NCBI GenBank assembly: GCA_934271365.1
Contig: CAKQRI010000051.1
Coordinates: forward strand, 1-9,220
Direction: 5' to 3'
DNA: 9,220 bases
DNA from: an uncultured Spirochaetales bacterium
GTDB lineage: Bacteria > Spirochaetota > Spirochaetia > Sphaerochaetales > Sphaerochaetaceae
The stretch's first letter is position 1, and the number at the start of each line of letters is the position of its first letter. Positions 1 to 6,891 of this stretch are shown piece by piece. The notes below the pieces were generated by a model. That model was not told where the DNA came from. It searched no databases and saw nothing but the letters and a program-made list of their open reading frames with translations. The translations under genes and the position numbers were made by a program.

Positions 1-101
1 GCACCTACCTGTGTATTGGGATCTTTGCTTCTAAGAGATGAGAGTACTGCGACTCCCATAAAATATTCATCCCAGGATATGTGGTCTTCTCTTTTGCTCA
101 T
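1..101 (-). CDS. dCMP/cytidine deaminase-family protein, N-terminal fragment (runs off left edge)
   Basis: The minus strand from 101 down reads an ATG followed by 32 further codons that remain open to base 1. The peptide begins MSKREDHISWDEYFMGVAVL and continues with S-S-L-R-S-K-D-P-N-T-Q-V-G. The combination of I-S-W-D-E-Y-F-M-G and R-S-K-D-P-N-T-Q-V-G is the characteristic N-terminus of zinc-dependent deoxycytidylate deaminases (the dCMP deaminase/ComEB group), which turn dCMP into dUMP for thymidylate synthesis in the cytoplasm. The HAE and PCxxC zinc motifs would lie outside the window, so the catalytic site cannot be checked. A GGAGG ribosome site sits 6 nt before the ATG. The start lies 35 bp inside the hydrolase gene in another frame, so the two genes are probably co-transcribed and perhaps translationally coupled. 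A different deaminase subfamily is possible. Confidence 0.85.
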   Translation of the reverse strand, partial: MSKREDHISWDEYFMGVAVLSSLRSKDPNTQVG

Positions 102-1017
102 TCTTTTCCTCCAGAAATGCATAAATTATATCCATGAGCTCTTTCTGACAGGAATTGTAAGACAGAAGAGCATGGTGTGTATGTATATATTCATCTCCCA
201 TTTTCTGCGATATGAAAACGGAGTCAGTATCTATTTCCCTCTTTATTATACCCTGATTTCCATATGGGACTGTTTTATCGCCTTCATCATGAATGGAAAT
301 CATCGGAACATGGATTCTGCATAGGTCCTTTCTGATTCTTTTTAGATTCCAGATCAGAGAGCATCCGGGGGTTGAGTAAAGGCCTCTATATCCTGTCCAG
401 TTCTCATCGCCATCATTATGGCCCGCAATGCCTGTAGATTTTTCTGCGTTGATTGATGGGATGAAGAGCTTTATTAGCCTTATGAAATACCCCGCAGGCT
501 TTGTTACGATATGATCTCTGAAAAGAGAATTGTATACAACAGGAGCTGATATAACAGCTATTGCATCAGGTGCCATTCCATCATCGGAATGTATTTCGGT
601 AAGCTTCAATGTCATTGCACCACCCATACTTACTCCGATAACATTGAGAGTGCCATATTCTTTTCTGAGTTTCATGTAATAATTATCTATATAGCTGAAC
701 CATGAAGAGAAGTTGGACTTTTCGAATTCCTTTATGTCAGCTCCAAATGTAGGTATAAGCGGAGCAAAGACATCATAGCTTCTAACTCTCATGTACTCAG
801 TTGCCCACTTATACATATACGGAGTTGTCGGAAAGCCATGGATGAATAGCACGGCTTTCTTATTTCCTTCCTTATATATAATAGAATGGCAACGCTCAGA
901 GAAGCATTTGCTTTCATCAGGAATAAGAGGAATGGTCTTCTCTCTGTAAAACGGCATAAAGACTGACCAGATTATTATAAGTACAATGATTAACAGGATT
1001 ATGATAAGAATGTACAT
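67..1017 (-). CDS. Membrane-anchored alpha/beta hydrolase (esterase/lipase-like)
   Basis: This is a 316-aa serine hydrolase of the alpha/beta fold. Residues 2-20 are almost purely Ile/Leu/Val and form one membrane helix, with no obvious signal peptidase site. The oxyanion-type HG motif is at 60-61 (F-I-H-G-F-P), the nucleophile elbow G-V-S-M-G-G puts the catalytic Ser at 130, D247 in the D-E-G-D-K-T-V-P stretch is the likely acid, and H282 (or H281) near the C-terminus is the likely base. The spacing resembles carboxylesterases and monoacylglycerol lipases; the substrate is unknown. Basic residues occur after, not before, the helix, so the positive-inside rule would favour a cytoplasmic catalytic domain, but this is uncertain. 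The start is 8 bp after the histidine kinase stop. No Shine-Dalgarno is visible, so translation probably depends on coupling with the kinase gene. The end overlaps the deaminase gene by 35 bp. Confidence 0.85.
   Translation of the reverse strand: MYILIIILLIIVLIIIWSVFMPFYREKTIPLIPDESKCFSERCHSIIYKEGNKKAVLFIHGFPTTPYMYKWATEYMRVRSYDVFAPLIPTFGADIKEFEKSNFSSWFSYIDNYYMKLRKEYGTLNVIGVSMGGAMTLKLTEIHSDDGMAPDAIAVISAPVVYNSLFRDHIVTKPAGYFIRLIKLFIPSINAEKSTGIAGHNDGDENWTGYRGLYSTPGCSLIWNLKRIRKDLCRIHVPMISIHDEGDKTVPYGNQGIIKREIDTDSVFISQKMGDEYIHTHHALLSYNSCQKELMDIIYAFLEEKNEQKRRPHILG
108..112 (-). promoter_or_regulatory. Shine-Dalgarno site GGAGG for the deaminase gene
   Basis: The minus strand carries GGAGG six bases before the deaminase ATG (101-99). 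The site is embedded in the last codons of the upstream hydrolase gene. It decides the deaminase start at 101 rather than the later in-frame ATG at about 59. Confidence 0.75.
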
Positions 1018-1025
1018 GGGTTTTA

Positions 1026-2702
1026 CTAAGTAGCATCTGCATCATTTGCAATAGGGAAGGTTATCGTGAATACCGAACCCCTTCCAACTTCTGATTCAAC
1101 AGATACTTCTCCTCCGTTTGACATGCATGAATGCTTTACAATTGCAAGTCCGAGCCCAGAACCTCCGACTTCCTTGCTTCTTGATTTATCGACACGGAAG
1201 AAGCGCTCGAATACTCTGTCCTGATATTCTTCTGGAATTCCGATGCCATTGTCTTCTACTTTTATGTATGCTTTCTCATTGTCACTTTCTGTTGTTATGT
1301 GGACAGCGCTTCCTTTAGGTGAATATTTAATTGCATTGTCAACAAGGTTGTATATTGCACCATAAACCATGGAGCCATTGCAGTGTATGTTTGCAGGTGT
1401 TCCTGAAAGAGTCACCTCGATGTTATTTTCCTCTGCGAAGTGAGCAATATTCTCTTTTACAGAAGAAGCCAATTCATATATGTTGATTATGCTTTTTGAG
1501 ATCTCATTATTCTCTTCTTCAAGCTGTCCGAGCTTTAGGAGGTCTTCTACAAGGCCTTTCATCCTTTGGCTCTCATTGTAGATCTGGCTTACGAATTTTG
1601 TCTTGTCTTCTTCTTTTACGATTCCAGTAAGAAGAAGCTCTGCGCTTCCTGAAATTATATGAAGCGGAGTCTTTAGCTCATGTGATACGTTTGCTGTGAA
1701 TTCGCGTCGCCTATTCTCTGCATTAAGCTGGCTTGTTATATCATAGATCAAGACGGATATGCCGGCTTTTATACCATCAAGCACGAGTGCTGTTGTTTCA
1801 ACTTTATATGTTCTGCCTTTTGATGAGAGGATGCACTTTCCATTCTTGTTTATATCTGTGTCTCTGATTGTTGATGAGACGTTCTCAGGCAGGATTTCGT
1901 CATAGTGCTTTCCTCTTACATCCCCTTTTATTTTGAGGATCTTCTTTGCAGACTTATTCATGAATGAGAGCTCATCGTCTGCTCCGATTAAGAAAAGGCC
2001 TTCGCTGAGTGATTCTGAAACAGCTTTGAATTCCGTTTGTCCCTGTTTCAGCTCTTCCTGCTGTATCGCAATGTCCTGCTTCTGTTCTTTTATCTTCAGT
2101 AGCAGGGGAGTAATTTCCTTGTATTCATTGTTAGAATCAGGATCTTCAAGATCCAGATTGTTCAGAGGTTTTACGATGTAAATGGAAAGTGCTCGTGCAA
2201 GTATTGCAGAAAGGATCAGGGATAGGAATATTACAAGAACAATCTGAACCTTCATCTCATCCATCGTGTCTGCAAATGTCCTCATTGTTGCGGAGGCTAC
2301 AATCACAGTGCTATCTGGGAGGCCAATCCCGGCAAGGATCAGGTCTCCGAACATATAGGATGTATGCATGCTTACAACATCACCTTCCTCAATTACATCT
2401 CGTAGAAAATGCTCGAGTGCATTGTGGTCAGTTACAAGGTACCAGAAATCATCAGGAGATTCTGTCAGAATCTTGCCAGTAGGTGAGATTATTGTGATTC
2501 TATAGTTGTTTGTAGATAGTCTTTCTACGAATTCCTCTCCACCTGATATATAGCCATCGGCAACTACATCAACGACTTCTCTTAAGATAAGCTCCTGTCT
2601 TCCACCTAGGATTTTTGATGTTGCTGATATTGTCAGCATCATCGATACACCCATGATGAATATCATTGCCATGAAAAGCGAGATGAGAAGCCGTCGTGTC
2701 AT
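1026..2702 (-). CDS. PhoR-like membrane sensor histidine kinase
   Basis: This is a 558-aa sensor kinase that autophosphorylates on His and passes the phosphate to the adjacent response regulator. Residues 5-25 and about 151-175 are membrane helices enclosing an extracytoplasmic sensor of roughly 125 residues. A charged linker rich in Glu/Gln/Lys (about 195-225, probably coiled coil) leads to a PAS-like domain (about 225-325). The HisKA motif F-T-A-N-V-S-H-E-L-K-T-P gives phospho-acceptor H341. The ATPase domain shows the N box (N-L-V-D-N-A-I-K-Y, N456), G1 box D-N-G-I-G-I-P (484-490), F box F-E-R-F-F-R (498-503) and G2 box G-S-G-L-G-L-A. The architecture and the partner's type match PhoR/ResE-type kinases. 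The ATG overlaps the regulator stop as ATGA, with GGAG 7 nt upstream (2710-2713). The signal sensed is unknown; calling it a phosphate sensor would be unsupported. Confidence 0.95.
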   Translation of the reverse strand: MTRRLLISLFMAMIFIMGVSMMLTISATSKILGGRQELILREVVDVVADGYISGGEEFVERLSTNNYRITIISPTGKILTESPDDFWYLVTDHNALEHFLRDVIEEGDVVSMHTSYMFGDLILAGIGLPDSTVIVASATMRTFADTMDEMKVQIVLVIFLSLILSAILARALSIYIVKPLNNLDLEDPDSNNEYKEITPLLLKIKEQKQDIAIQQEELKQGQTEFKAVSESLSEGLFLIGADDELSFMNKSAKKILKIKGDVRGKHYDEILPENVSSTIRDTDINKNGKCILSSKGRTYKVETTALVLDGIKAGISVLIYDITSQLNAENRRREFTANVSHELKTPLHIISGSAELLLTGIVKEEDKTKFVSQIYNESQRMKGLVEDLLKLGQLEEENNEISKSIINIYELASSVKENIAHFAEENNIEVTLSGTPANIHCNGSMVYGAIYNLVDNAIKYSPKGSAVHITTESDNEKAYIKVEDNGIGIPEEYQDRVFERFFRVDKSRSKEVGGSGLGLAIVKHSCMSNGGEVSVESEVGRGSVFTITFPIANDADAT

Positions 2703-3382
2703 TTTGCATCTCCGACTAATCTGTATCCTATTCCACGGACTGTCTGGATTGCAGTAGCTCCTTCTTTTCCTAGCTTTGTTCTCAGTGTCCCAATATGTAC
2801 ATCAACCGTTCTTGTCTCTGCTGCTCTGTCTTCACCCCATATTCTCTTTAAGAGGTCTTCCCTTGAGAACAGCACATTCATGTTAGATAACAGCAGAAGA
2901 AGCAGCTCATATTCCTTTATAGTGAGCTTAATGACATTTCCATTTACGAATACAGTATGTGCTTTTTCATCTATTGAGATAATGCCGTTTGAAAGAAGGT
3001 GCTTTCTCTCTTCTCTTGGGGAGCATCTTCGCAGTACTGCTTTTACTCTCGAAACCATCTCCATCATGCCGAAAGGCTTTGATAGATAATCATCGGCTCC
3101 TGTATCGAGGCCTATTACCTTATCATATTCGCTGTCTCTTGCTGTTGCGATGATTATAGGGATATCGCAGGTCTCGGTATTGCTTTTCAGCTTATTCAGA
3201 ATTGATATCCCATCTTCTCCTGGAAGGTTGAGATCTAGAAGAATAAGCTCCGGAATCTGCTCTCTTATTGCAGGCCAGAGCTCAGACCCCTCCTTTATGC
3301 CTTTTGCTTCAAACCCTGAGGCATTAAGCGTATATACCATCATGCCCTGTATTGATTCATCATCTTCTACACAGTAAATCAT
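2699..3382 (-). CDS. OmpR/PhoB-family response regulator
   Basis: This is a 227-aa two-component transcription factor. The receiver domain (1-118) has the acidic pair E6/D7, phospho-acceptor D50 in I-L-L-D-L-N-L-P-G, conserved T80 and K102 in S-K-P-F. The C-terminal winged-helix DNA-binding domain (about 130-224) shows L-T-I-K-E-Y-E-L-L, the recognition-helix signature R-T-V-D-V-H-I-G-T-L-R and the closing V-R-G-I-G-Y-R-L, all typical of OmpR/PhoB proteins. It is the first gene of the minus-strand operon and overlaps the kinase gene by 4 bp, so the pair is cognate. A plausible ribosome site AGGGGA (3388-3393) lies 5 nt before the ATG. Targets cannot be deduced; its own operon and the divergent lipoprotein gene are the nearest candidates. 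The family assignment is firm, while a phosphate role is not shown. Confidence 0.96.
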   Translation of the reverse strand: MIYCVEDDESIQGMMVYTLNASGFEAKGIKEGSELWPAIREQIPELILLDLNLPGEDGISILNKLKSNTETCDIPIIIATARDSEYDKVIGLDTGADDYLSKPFGMMEMVSRVKAVLRRCSPREERKHLLSNGIISIDEKAHTVFVNGNVIKLTIKEYELLLLLLSNMNVLFSREDLLKRIWGEDRAAETRTVDVHIGTLRTKLGKEGATAIQTVRGIGYRLVGDAK

Positions 3383-3456
3383 TTAAGTCCCCTAGCTACA
3401 TAGGATATATATAATATAGTTTAAAAATTTTGATGATTCTACAGAAAGTCCTTGAT

Positions 3457-3484
3457 TTCATTTTTCATAATTAGTGGTTATACT
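3457..3484 (+). promoter_or_regulatory. Candidate sigma70-type promoter of the lipoprotein gene
   Basis: A good -10 element TATACT (3479-3484) is preceded 16 nt upstream by a weak -35 TTCATT (3457-3462). Transcription would start near 3491, giving a leader of about 30 nt before the ATG at 3521. An AAGGAG ribosome site at 3509-3514 is 6 nt from the ATG. The divergent minus-strand operon must have its promoter in the same 138-bp gap. The stretch 3400-3425 is very TA-rich, but no clear -35/-10 pair stands out there. Confidence 0.45.
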
Positions 3485-3520
3485 GCAACTGTTTGGCAAC
3501 AGCCAGAAAAGGAGAATCTG

Positions 3521-4531
3521 ATGAGAAAGATTTCTTTAGTCGTTTCAGTGCTGCTTCTGCTTGTACTGAGTGTCTCATGTGATATGGGGAGGGGGAGACA
3601 TCTTCTGGTAGTGTAACCAGGGTTGAGTTTGTCTCTCCTGGAGTTGTTAGCTATGATGGCAATCTTGCATTGATTGATCATGCATATAGCCCAGATAGCT
3701 ATGAAGTCCGTGCATATTATTCAACAGGTGGCTTCAGCGTTGTAACTAAGGATGCCAAAATCACTGGTGATAAGAATGTAGTGGTTGGAGCAGATAATAC
3801 GCTTACATTCAAGGATGATGAATACAGCGGAAACCATGCTTTCAATTTAACTGTATCTTATGGCGGAAAGACAACCAATGCTGTTGTTAACGCCTATAGG
3901 CCAGGCGATGCAATCGGAGGCCTGATAAATCCAACGACCTCTTTCATTGAAGGGACAAAGCTTTCTGCATCATTTGCTGGAATAAAGTTCTTAGACAAAG
4001 ATGGCAACTATATTTACTCATCAACTATGGTTCCTGCTACTGCAAAGATTATGATAATCAGGCAAAACGGGGAAATAGAACAGATAGAAGCATCAGAGGG
4101 CTATGTTTTTGCAACTAAAGATAAAGATGCACTGCTCCTTTATATGACTTAGTTTTGATGAGGCAGATGAAGTTTTCTCTAATCCTGAATTATTGGAATT
4201 CAATCTTATAGAAAAGACTGCAGTAGATGGTGTTGTAATTGTCCTTTTCTCCAAATATCCGAAAGCAGGAGAGGCTTTTACTGGAAATAGCCTGATATCT
4301 GCATATTTTGCAAATCAGAAAGTAAAACTTAAAGCTGGAGATGTTTCAGCAATAGGTTATGCAACAGATGAGGCAGGTGAAGCATCGGAAGGCTATAATG
4401 TTGCTGCTTCTGTTAAGAGAGGCGAGCAGATATTAACCGGAGGTACATTTGCAGCAGGTGATGTTATTGCATTGACAGTCGAATACAATGGGAAATCAGC
4501 GACTAGAAGCTATAAGATATCAAATCTCTGA
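3521..4531 (+). pseudogene. Ig-like-domain surface lipoprotein disrupted by two frameshifts
   Basis: The ATG at 3521 follows AAGGAG at a 6-nt distance. It opens a lipoprotein signal peptide: M-R-K, a Leu/Val/Ser-rich core, then L-S-V-S-C-D with the lipidated Cys at residue 20. In this frame translation stops at TAA 3614-3616. A -1 shift at the G-rich tract 3586-3597 joins the frame open to TAG 4150-4152. A second, opposite shift (+1) between 4145 and 4152 joins the frame that ends at TGA 4529-4531. Restored, the product is about 336 aa with two halves, each ending in an Ig-like strand pattern (S-Y-G-G-K-T-T-N-A-V near 3860-3890 and V-E-Y-N-G-K-S-A-T-R near 4480-4510), like bacterial Ig-like group 3 domains. 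It would sit on an outer surface or in the periplasm with a binding or structural role; the ligand is unknown. The disruption may be true decay, phase variation or consensus error. Codon use stays coding-like across both breaks, arguing for recent change. Confidence 0.8.
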
Positions 4532-4554
4532 TAATAATCAGATTTTACATTTTT

Positions 4555-4587
4555 CTGAGATAAACATTGCTTTATCTCAGTTTTTTT
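4555..4587 (+). terminator. Intrinsic terminator after the lipoprotein gene
   Basis: A perfect 10-bp stem, CTGAGATAAA (4555-4564) and TTTATCTCAG (4571-4580), with a 6-nt loop, is followed immediately by seven T (4581-4587). It lies 23 bp after the lipoprotein stop. This is a classic Rho-independent terminator on the plus strand; no A-run precedes the stem, so it does not look bidirectional. Confidence 0.92.
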
Positions 4588-4682
4588 GCAGATTAACTGA
4601 TTTCGAAAGTATTCTTATCAATTATTTTGCGGTTAATACCTATTTAAACAATAGATTTTAGATGTTGGATAATCATGTTTTC

Positions 4683-4697
4683 TGGAACATTATTCCA
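4683..4697. repeat. Short dyad TGGAA-N5-TTCCA, candidate operator
   Basis: A perfect 5-bp inverted repeat separated by five bases lies 247 bp before the first gene of the plus-strand cluster. The size suits a dimeric regulator, but no family-specific consensus is recognised and chance occurrence is possible. Confidence 0.25.
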
Positions 4698-4857
4698 TTT
4701 ATTTTAGATATCTTGTTTTCTAGTATTCATATACTGAATTTTTATAACTTTGTAAGGAAATGTACAATTATTTTTTACGATTTAAAAAAATTCTATATTT
4801 TGTAACTTCATATAAAATATAAAATTACTTTACAAGAAAAACAAAAAATAAAAGAAA

Positions 4858-4874
4858 TGTAAAGAAAATGTAAA
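4858..4874 (+). repeat. Direct repeat of TGTAAA spaced by one helical turn
   Basis: Two copies of TGTAAA start at 4858 and 4869, 11 bp apart, each preceded by AAA. They lie just upstream of the best candidate promoter. Direct repeats at one-turn spacing are a common layout for OmpR-type or other tandem-binding activators; the assignment is speculative. Confidence 0.25.
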
Positions 4875-4880
4875 ATTCTG

Positions 4881-4909
4881 TTGCAGAAAGTTGGAACAGG
4901 CTTTAACAT
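4881..4909 (+). promoter_or_regulatory. Weak candidate promoter of the transport/peptidase operon
   Basis: TTGCAG (4881-4886) and TAACAT (4904-4909) are separated by 17 nt. This would give a start near 4916 and a leader of about 28 nt before the ATG at 4944. Both hexamers match the sigma70 consensus only partly (3/6 and 4/6), which would fit an activated promoter, so this is a best guess and not a confident call. Confidence 0.3.
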
Positions 4910-4943
4910 TAAATGGAGTATCACAATTTTAAAGGAGAGAAAA

Positions 4944-5555
4944 ATGCGTAAATCTATTGTTATTGTTACAATTGCAGTTCTTTTATTTACTGTATTTATT
5001 CCGTCTCAGCTTTTCGCAAAAGTCAGCGGCGATCCGCTTCAGACTTACAATTGCCCATTCCTTCTCACTTCTGGTGGTCAGGGTGCTGGCTCAAAGATGC
5101 TTAGACTTCTCATCAACCAGTCTAAGAAGTTCACACTTGGCACAGATTTCAATCTTGAAGATGAAACACCTGCAAGATACAGTCTTATCGACAGCGGCAA
5201 GTACAAGACTCTCGTTATCGTAATGAGCGTAACAGAGAAGGGTCTTGGTGCTTCAGGTATCACAATTGAAGATGAGATTTCTTACCTCAAGGAAGTTGTA
5301 AAGAAGGCTAAGGCACAGAACATGCCTATCGTAGCTGTTTCTATGGAAAGAGATGCAAGAAGTAAGATCAGCACAAACGGTAACGAAAGAGTTATTGATA
5401 CAGTTTGTCCAAATGCTGACTGGATCATTACAATTGCAGCAAACAACACAGATGGCAGATTCACAGATCTTGGAAAGAAGCACAATATTCCTGTTACAGT
5501 AATTGATGCTCCACTGGATCTTGTAAAAGTTCTTCCAAACATTTTCATTAAATAA
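4944..5555 (+). CDS. Secreted DUF6305-like protein, first gene of the transport cluster
   Basis: The ATG at 4944 is chosen because AAGGAG (4932-4937) lies 6 nt upstream and a classic signal peptide follows directly: M-R-K-S, a hydrophobic core (5-19), and probable cleavage after L-F-A at residue 25. A TTG at 4881 in the same frame would add 21 residues ahead of the signal and is unlikely. The mature part (about 178 aa) looks like an alternating alpha/beta domain: a Gly-rich turn T-S-G-G-Q-G-A-G-S (42-50) before a helix, a strand L-V-I-V-M-S (90-95), an amphipathic helix (109-124) followed by P-I-V-A-V-S (128-133), and W-I-I-T-I-A (160-165). It resembles the uncharacterised family DUF6305, recalled from memory. 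It lies 18 bp before the permease and probably acts outside the membrane as a partner or ligand-handling protein. It is too short for a usual DctP solute receptor. No enzyme motif is recognised. Confidence 0.8.
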   Translation: MRKSIVIVTIAVLLFTVFIPSQLFAKVSGDPLQTYNCPFLLTSGGQGAGSKMLRLLINQSKKFTLGTDFNLEDETPARYSLIDSGKYKTLVIVMSVTEKGLGASGITIEDEISYLKEVVKKAKAQNMPIVAVSMERDARSKISTNGNERVIDTVCPNADWIITIAANNTDGRFTDLGKKHNIPVTVIDAPLDLVKVLPNIFIK

Positions 5556-5573
5556 CGAGTAGGAGTTTTTTAG

Positions 5574-6881
5574 ATGTCTGTTACAATGTTGACATTAATC
5601 TTGCTCATTATAATGATTGCTACATTCGTTCTGAGCAGTATTAAGCTTAAATCACCTGATATTTCTATGGTTGTATCAGCAGTTGTTATTGCAATCATAG
5701 GAATGTTCCTATTCCCAGAGTTGGGAAGCCCTGTCAGATACCTTGTTGAGGGTCTGTTTGTAAACCTTGACCTTGCAATGCTCTTTATTGCAGCTTCAAT
5801 CTTTGTAAACATTTACTCTTATTCTGGTGCTCTTTCTAATATCACTAGAGGTATCGTAGAAAAAGTAAACAATAAGTGGCTTCTGATGACAATCATGGGT
5901 GTTCTCATGATTATCCCAGGTGCTCTTACTGGTGCTGGTTCTGTATCTATCTTCGTTCTTGGTAAGCTTGTTGATACAGTTCTTGAGGCACAGGGAATTA
6001 ACAAGAGAAAGAGAACAGTGTTCATTTTCTTCTTTGCAATTCTTTCTGCTGCTGCACCTCCAATCAACCTCTGGACCATGCTTATGACAGCTCAGGCAAA
6101 CATGCCTTATGTTGGATTCACATGGCTCCTTCTCGTACCAATCATCATTGCTGGTGCTGTTTGTATCATCTTCGTTGGCTGGGGTGCTAAGCCAGAGCCT
6201 AAGGAAGAGACACTTAAGAAGCTTCCTGCAAAGACTGAAGGTCAGTCATGGTGGAGAATGTTCCTCCCAGTTGCAACTATTATTGCTCTGTTCCTTTTTG
6301 CTCTTTATGCACCATGGAGCCTCCCAGTTCTTGGTCTTCCTCTGATGTTCATCATTGCAGCAATCGTAGCTCTTCTCTGTAACCCAAAGAAGACAAGTGC
6401 AAAGCAGTATCTTGGAATTCTTGATTCAACAATGGAACAGGTATTCCCACTCGTTGCAAACGTACTTTCTATTGGTGTTCTCCAGAGCGCAATGGCAGCA
6501 ACAGGCGTAAGAGGTCTTATCGGATCAACATTCGTAGGTCTTCCTCTTGTTCTTATCTACTGTCTCATTCTGTTCATTGGTCCTATTTGTCAGGGTTGTT
6601 TCAACTATGGTTGTTCTGTCGTTCTCGGCGGACCACTCATCTTCATGTTCAACACACTTGGCATGGACGTAACAGTAATCTGTGCAGCACTCTCTCTGAT
6701 ATTCCCTATCGGCGACTGTCTGCCACCATCTCGTATCGTAGGTCGTCTTGCTTGCGAAGAGACTGGTTATACAGATTCCTACATGGGATTCTTGAAGACA
6801 GCTCTTGTACCAATTCTCACAATTGGAATCATCGCTGTAATAATGATTGTGAAGCCAATCTGGTTCACATTCTTGTACTAG
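5574..6881 (+). CDS. Ion Transporter superfamily permease (TRAP DctM/CitMHS-like)
   Basis: This 435-aa integral membrane protein has about 10-12 hydrophobic segments. Two related halves each carry a Gly/Ser-rich re-entrant motif followed by a Pro-Pro helix break: T-G-A-G-S-V-S-I with A-A-P-P-I-N-L-W (119-167), and C-Q-G-C-F-N-Y-G with C-L-P-P-S-R-I-V-G (339-390). This internal duplication is the hallmark of the IT superfamily, which includes the TRAP large subunit DctM, the citrate carriers CitMHS and NhaC-like antiporters. These move carboxylates or amino-acid-like anions with Na+ or H+ coupling. A basic and acidic loop (about 205-225) separates the halves. The ribosome site AGGAG (5561-5565) is 8 nt upstream. 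The usual DctP receptor and a full-length DctQ are not seen; the neighbours are a short secreted protein and a 57-aa membrane protein. The substrate is unknown, plausibly the product of the linked hydrolases. Confidence 0.85.
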   Translation: MSVTMLTLILLIIMIATFVLSSIKLKSPDISMVVSAVVIAIIGMFLFPELGSPVRYLVEGLFVNLDLAMLFIAASIFVNIYSYSGALSNITRGIVEKVNNKWLLMTIMGVLMIIPGALTGAGSVSIFVLGKLVDTVLEAQGINKRKRTVFIFFFAILSAAAPPINLWTMLMTAQANMPYVGFTWLLLVPIIIAGAVCIIFVGWGAKPEPKEETLKKLPAKTEGQSWWRMFLPVATIIALFLFALYAPWSLPVLGLPLMFIIAAIVALLCNPKKTSAKQYLGILDSTMEQVFPLVANVLSIGVLQSAMAATGVRGLIGSTFVGLPLVLIYCLILFIGPICQGCFNYGCSVVLGGPLIFMFNTLGMDVTVICAALSLIFPIGDCLPPSRIVGRLACEETGYTDSYMGFLKTALVPILTIGIIAVIMIVKPIWFTFLY

Positions 6882-6885
6882 GAGG
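6880..6885 (+). promoter_or_regulatory. Strong ribosome site AGGAGG overlapping the permease stop
   Basis: AGGAGG begins on the second base of the permease TAG and lies 6 nt before a GTG at 6892. It is the best match to the 16S anti-Shine-Dalgarno in the plus-strand cluster and is the main reason to accept the 57-aa gene that follows. Confidence 0.8.
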
Positions 6886-6891
6886 CCTGAA

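Larger units (their letters stand above)
4588..4943. other. AT-rich intergenic region upstream of the transport/peptidase cluster
   Basis: No coding region was recognised in this 356-bp stretch. It is much richer in A+T than its surroundings, with long A and T runs from 4770 on. It contains a dyad TGGAA-N5-TTCCA (4683-4697), a dyad AGTAT-N4-ATACT (4722-4735), a repeated 9-mer ATTTTAGAT (4655-4663 and 4701-4709), and TGTAA elements at 4751, 4801, 4858 and 4869 with an inverted TTACA at 4830-4834. These look like operator or UP-element material for the downstream operon. Some are expected by chance in such AT-rich DNA. No riboswitch fold was recognised. Confidence 0.6.

Noticed and set aside
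16..324. 102-codon open frame on the plus strand opposite the hydrolase and deaminase genes
   Set aside because: Both minus-strand genes there have clear motifs, and this peptide has none, so it is a shadow.
1933..2482. Plus-strand open frames opposite the histidine kinase
   Set aside because: They are antisense shadows of the kinase gene, with Ser- and Gln-rich peptides and no ribosome site or recognisable domain.
2699..3382. Naming the two-component genes phoB and phoR
   Set aside because: Only the general family is supported; no Pho box, phosphate transporter or PhoU gene is seen in the window.
3583..3616. Programmed ribosomal frameshift in the lipoprotein gene
   Set aside because: There is no good X-XXY-YYZ slippery heptamer with a downstream pseudoknot, and a second unrelated break in the same gene makes mutation or sequence error simpler.
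4751..4874. TGTAA repeats as a CRISPR-like or iteron array
   Set aside because: Units are only 5-6 bp with irregular spacing and no conserved longer repeat, and no replication or Cas gene is nearby.
4881..4943. Upstream TTG start adding 21 residues to the DUF6305-like protein
   Set aside because: It would bury the signal peptide, lacks a ribosome site, and overlaps the best promoter candidate. The ATG at 4944 has AAGGAG at 6 nt.
4944..5555. Classic TRAP substrate receptor (DctP) in front of the permease
   Set aside because: The protein has about 178 mature residues, well short of the usual 300 or so, and the DctP signature regions are not visible.
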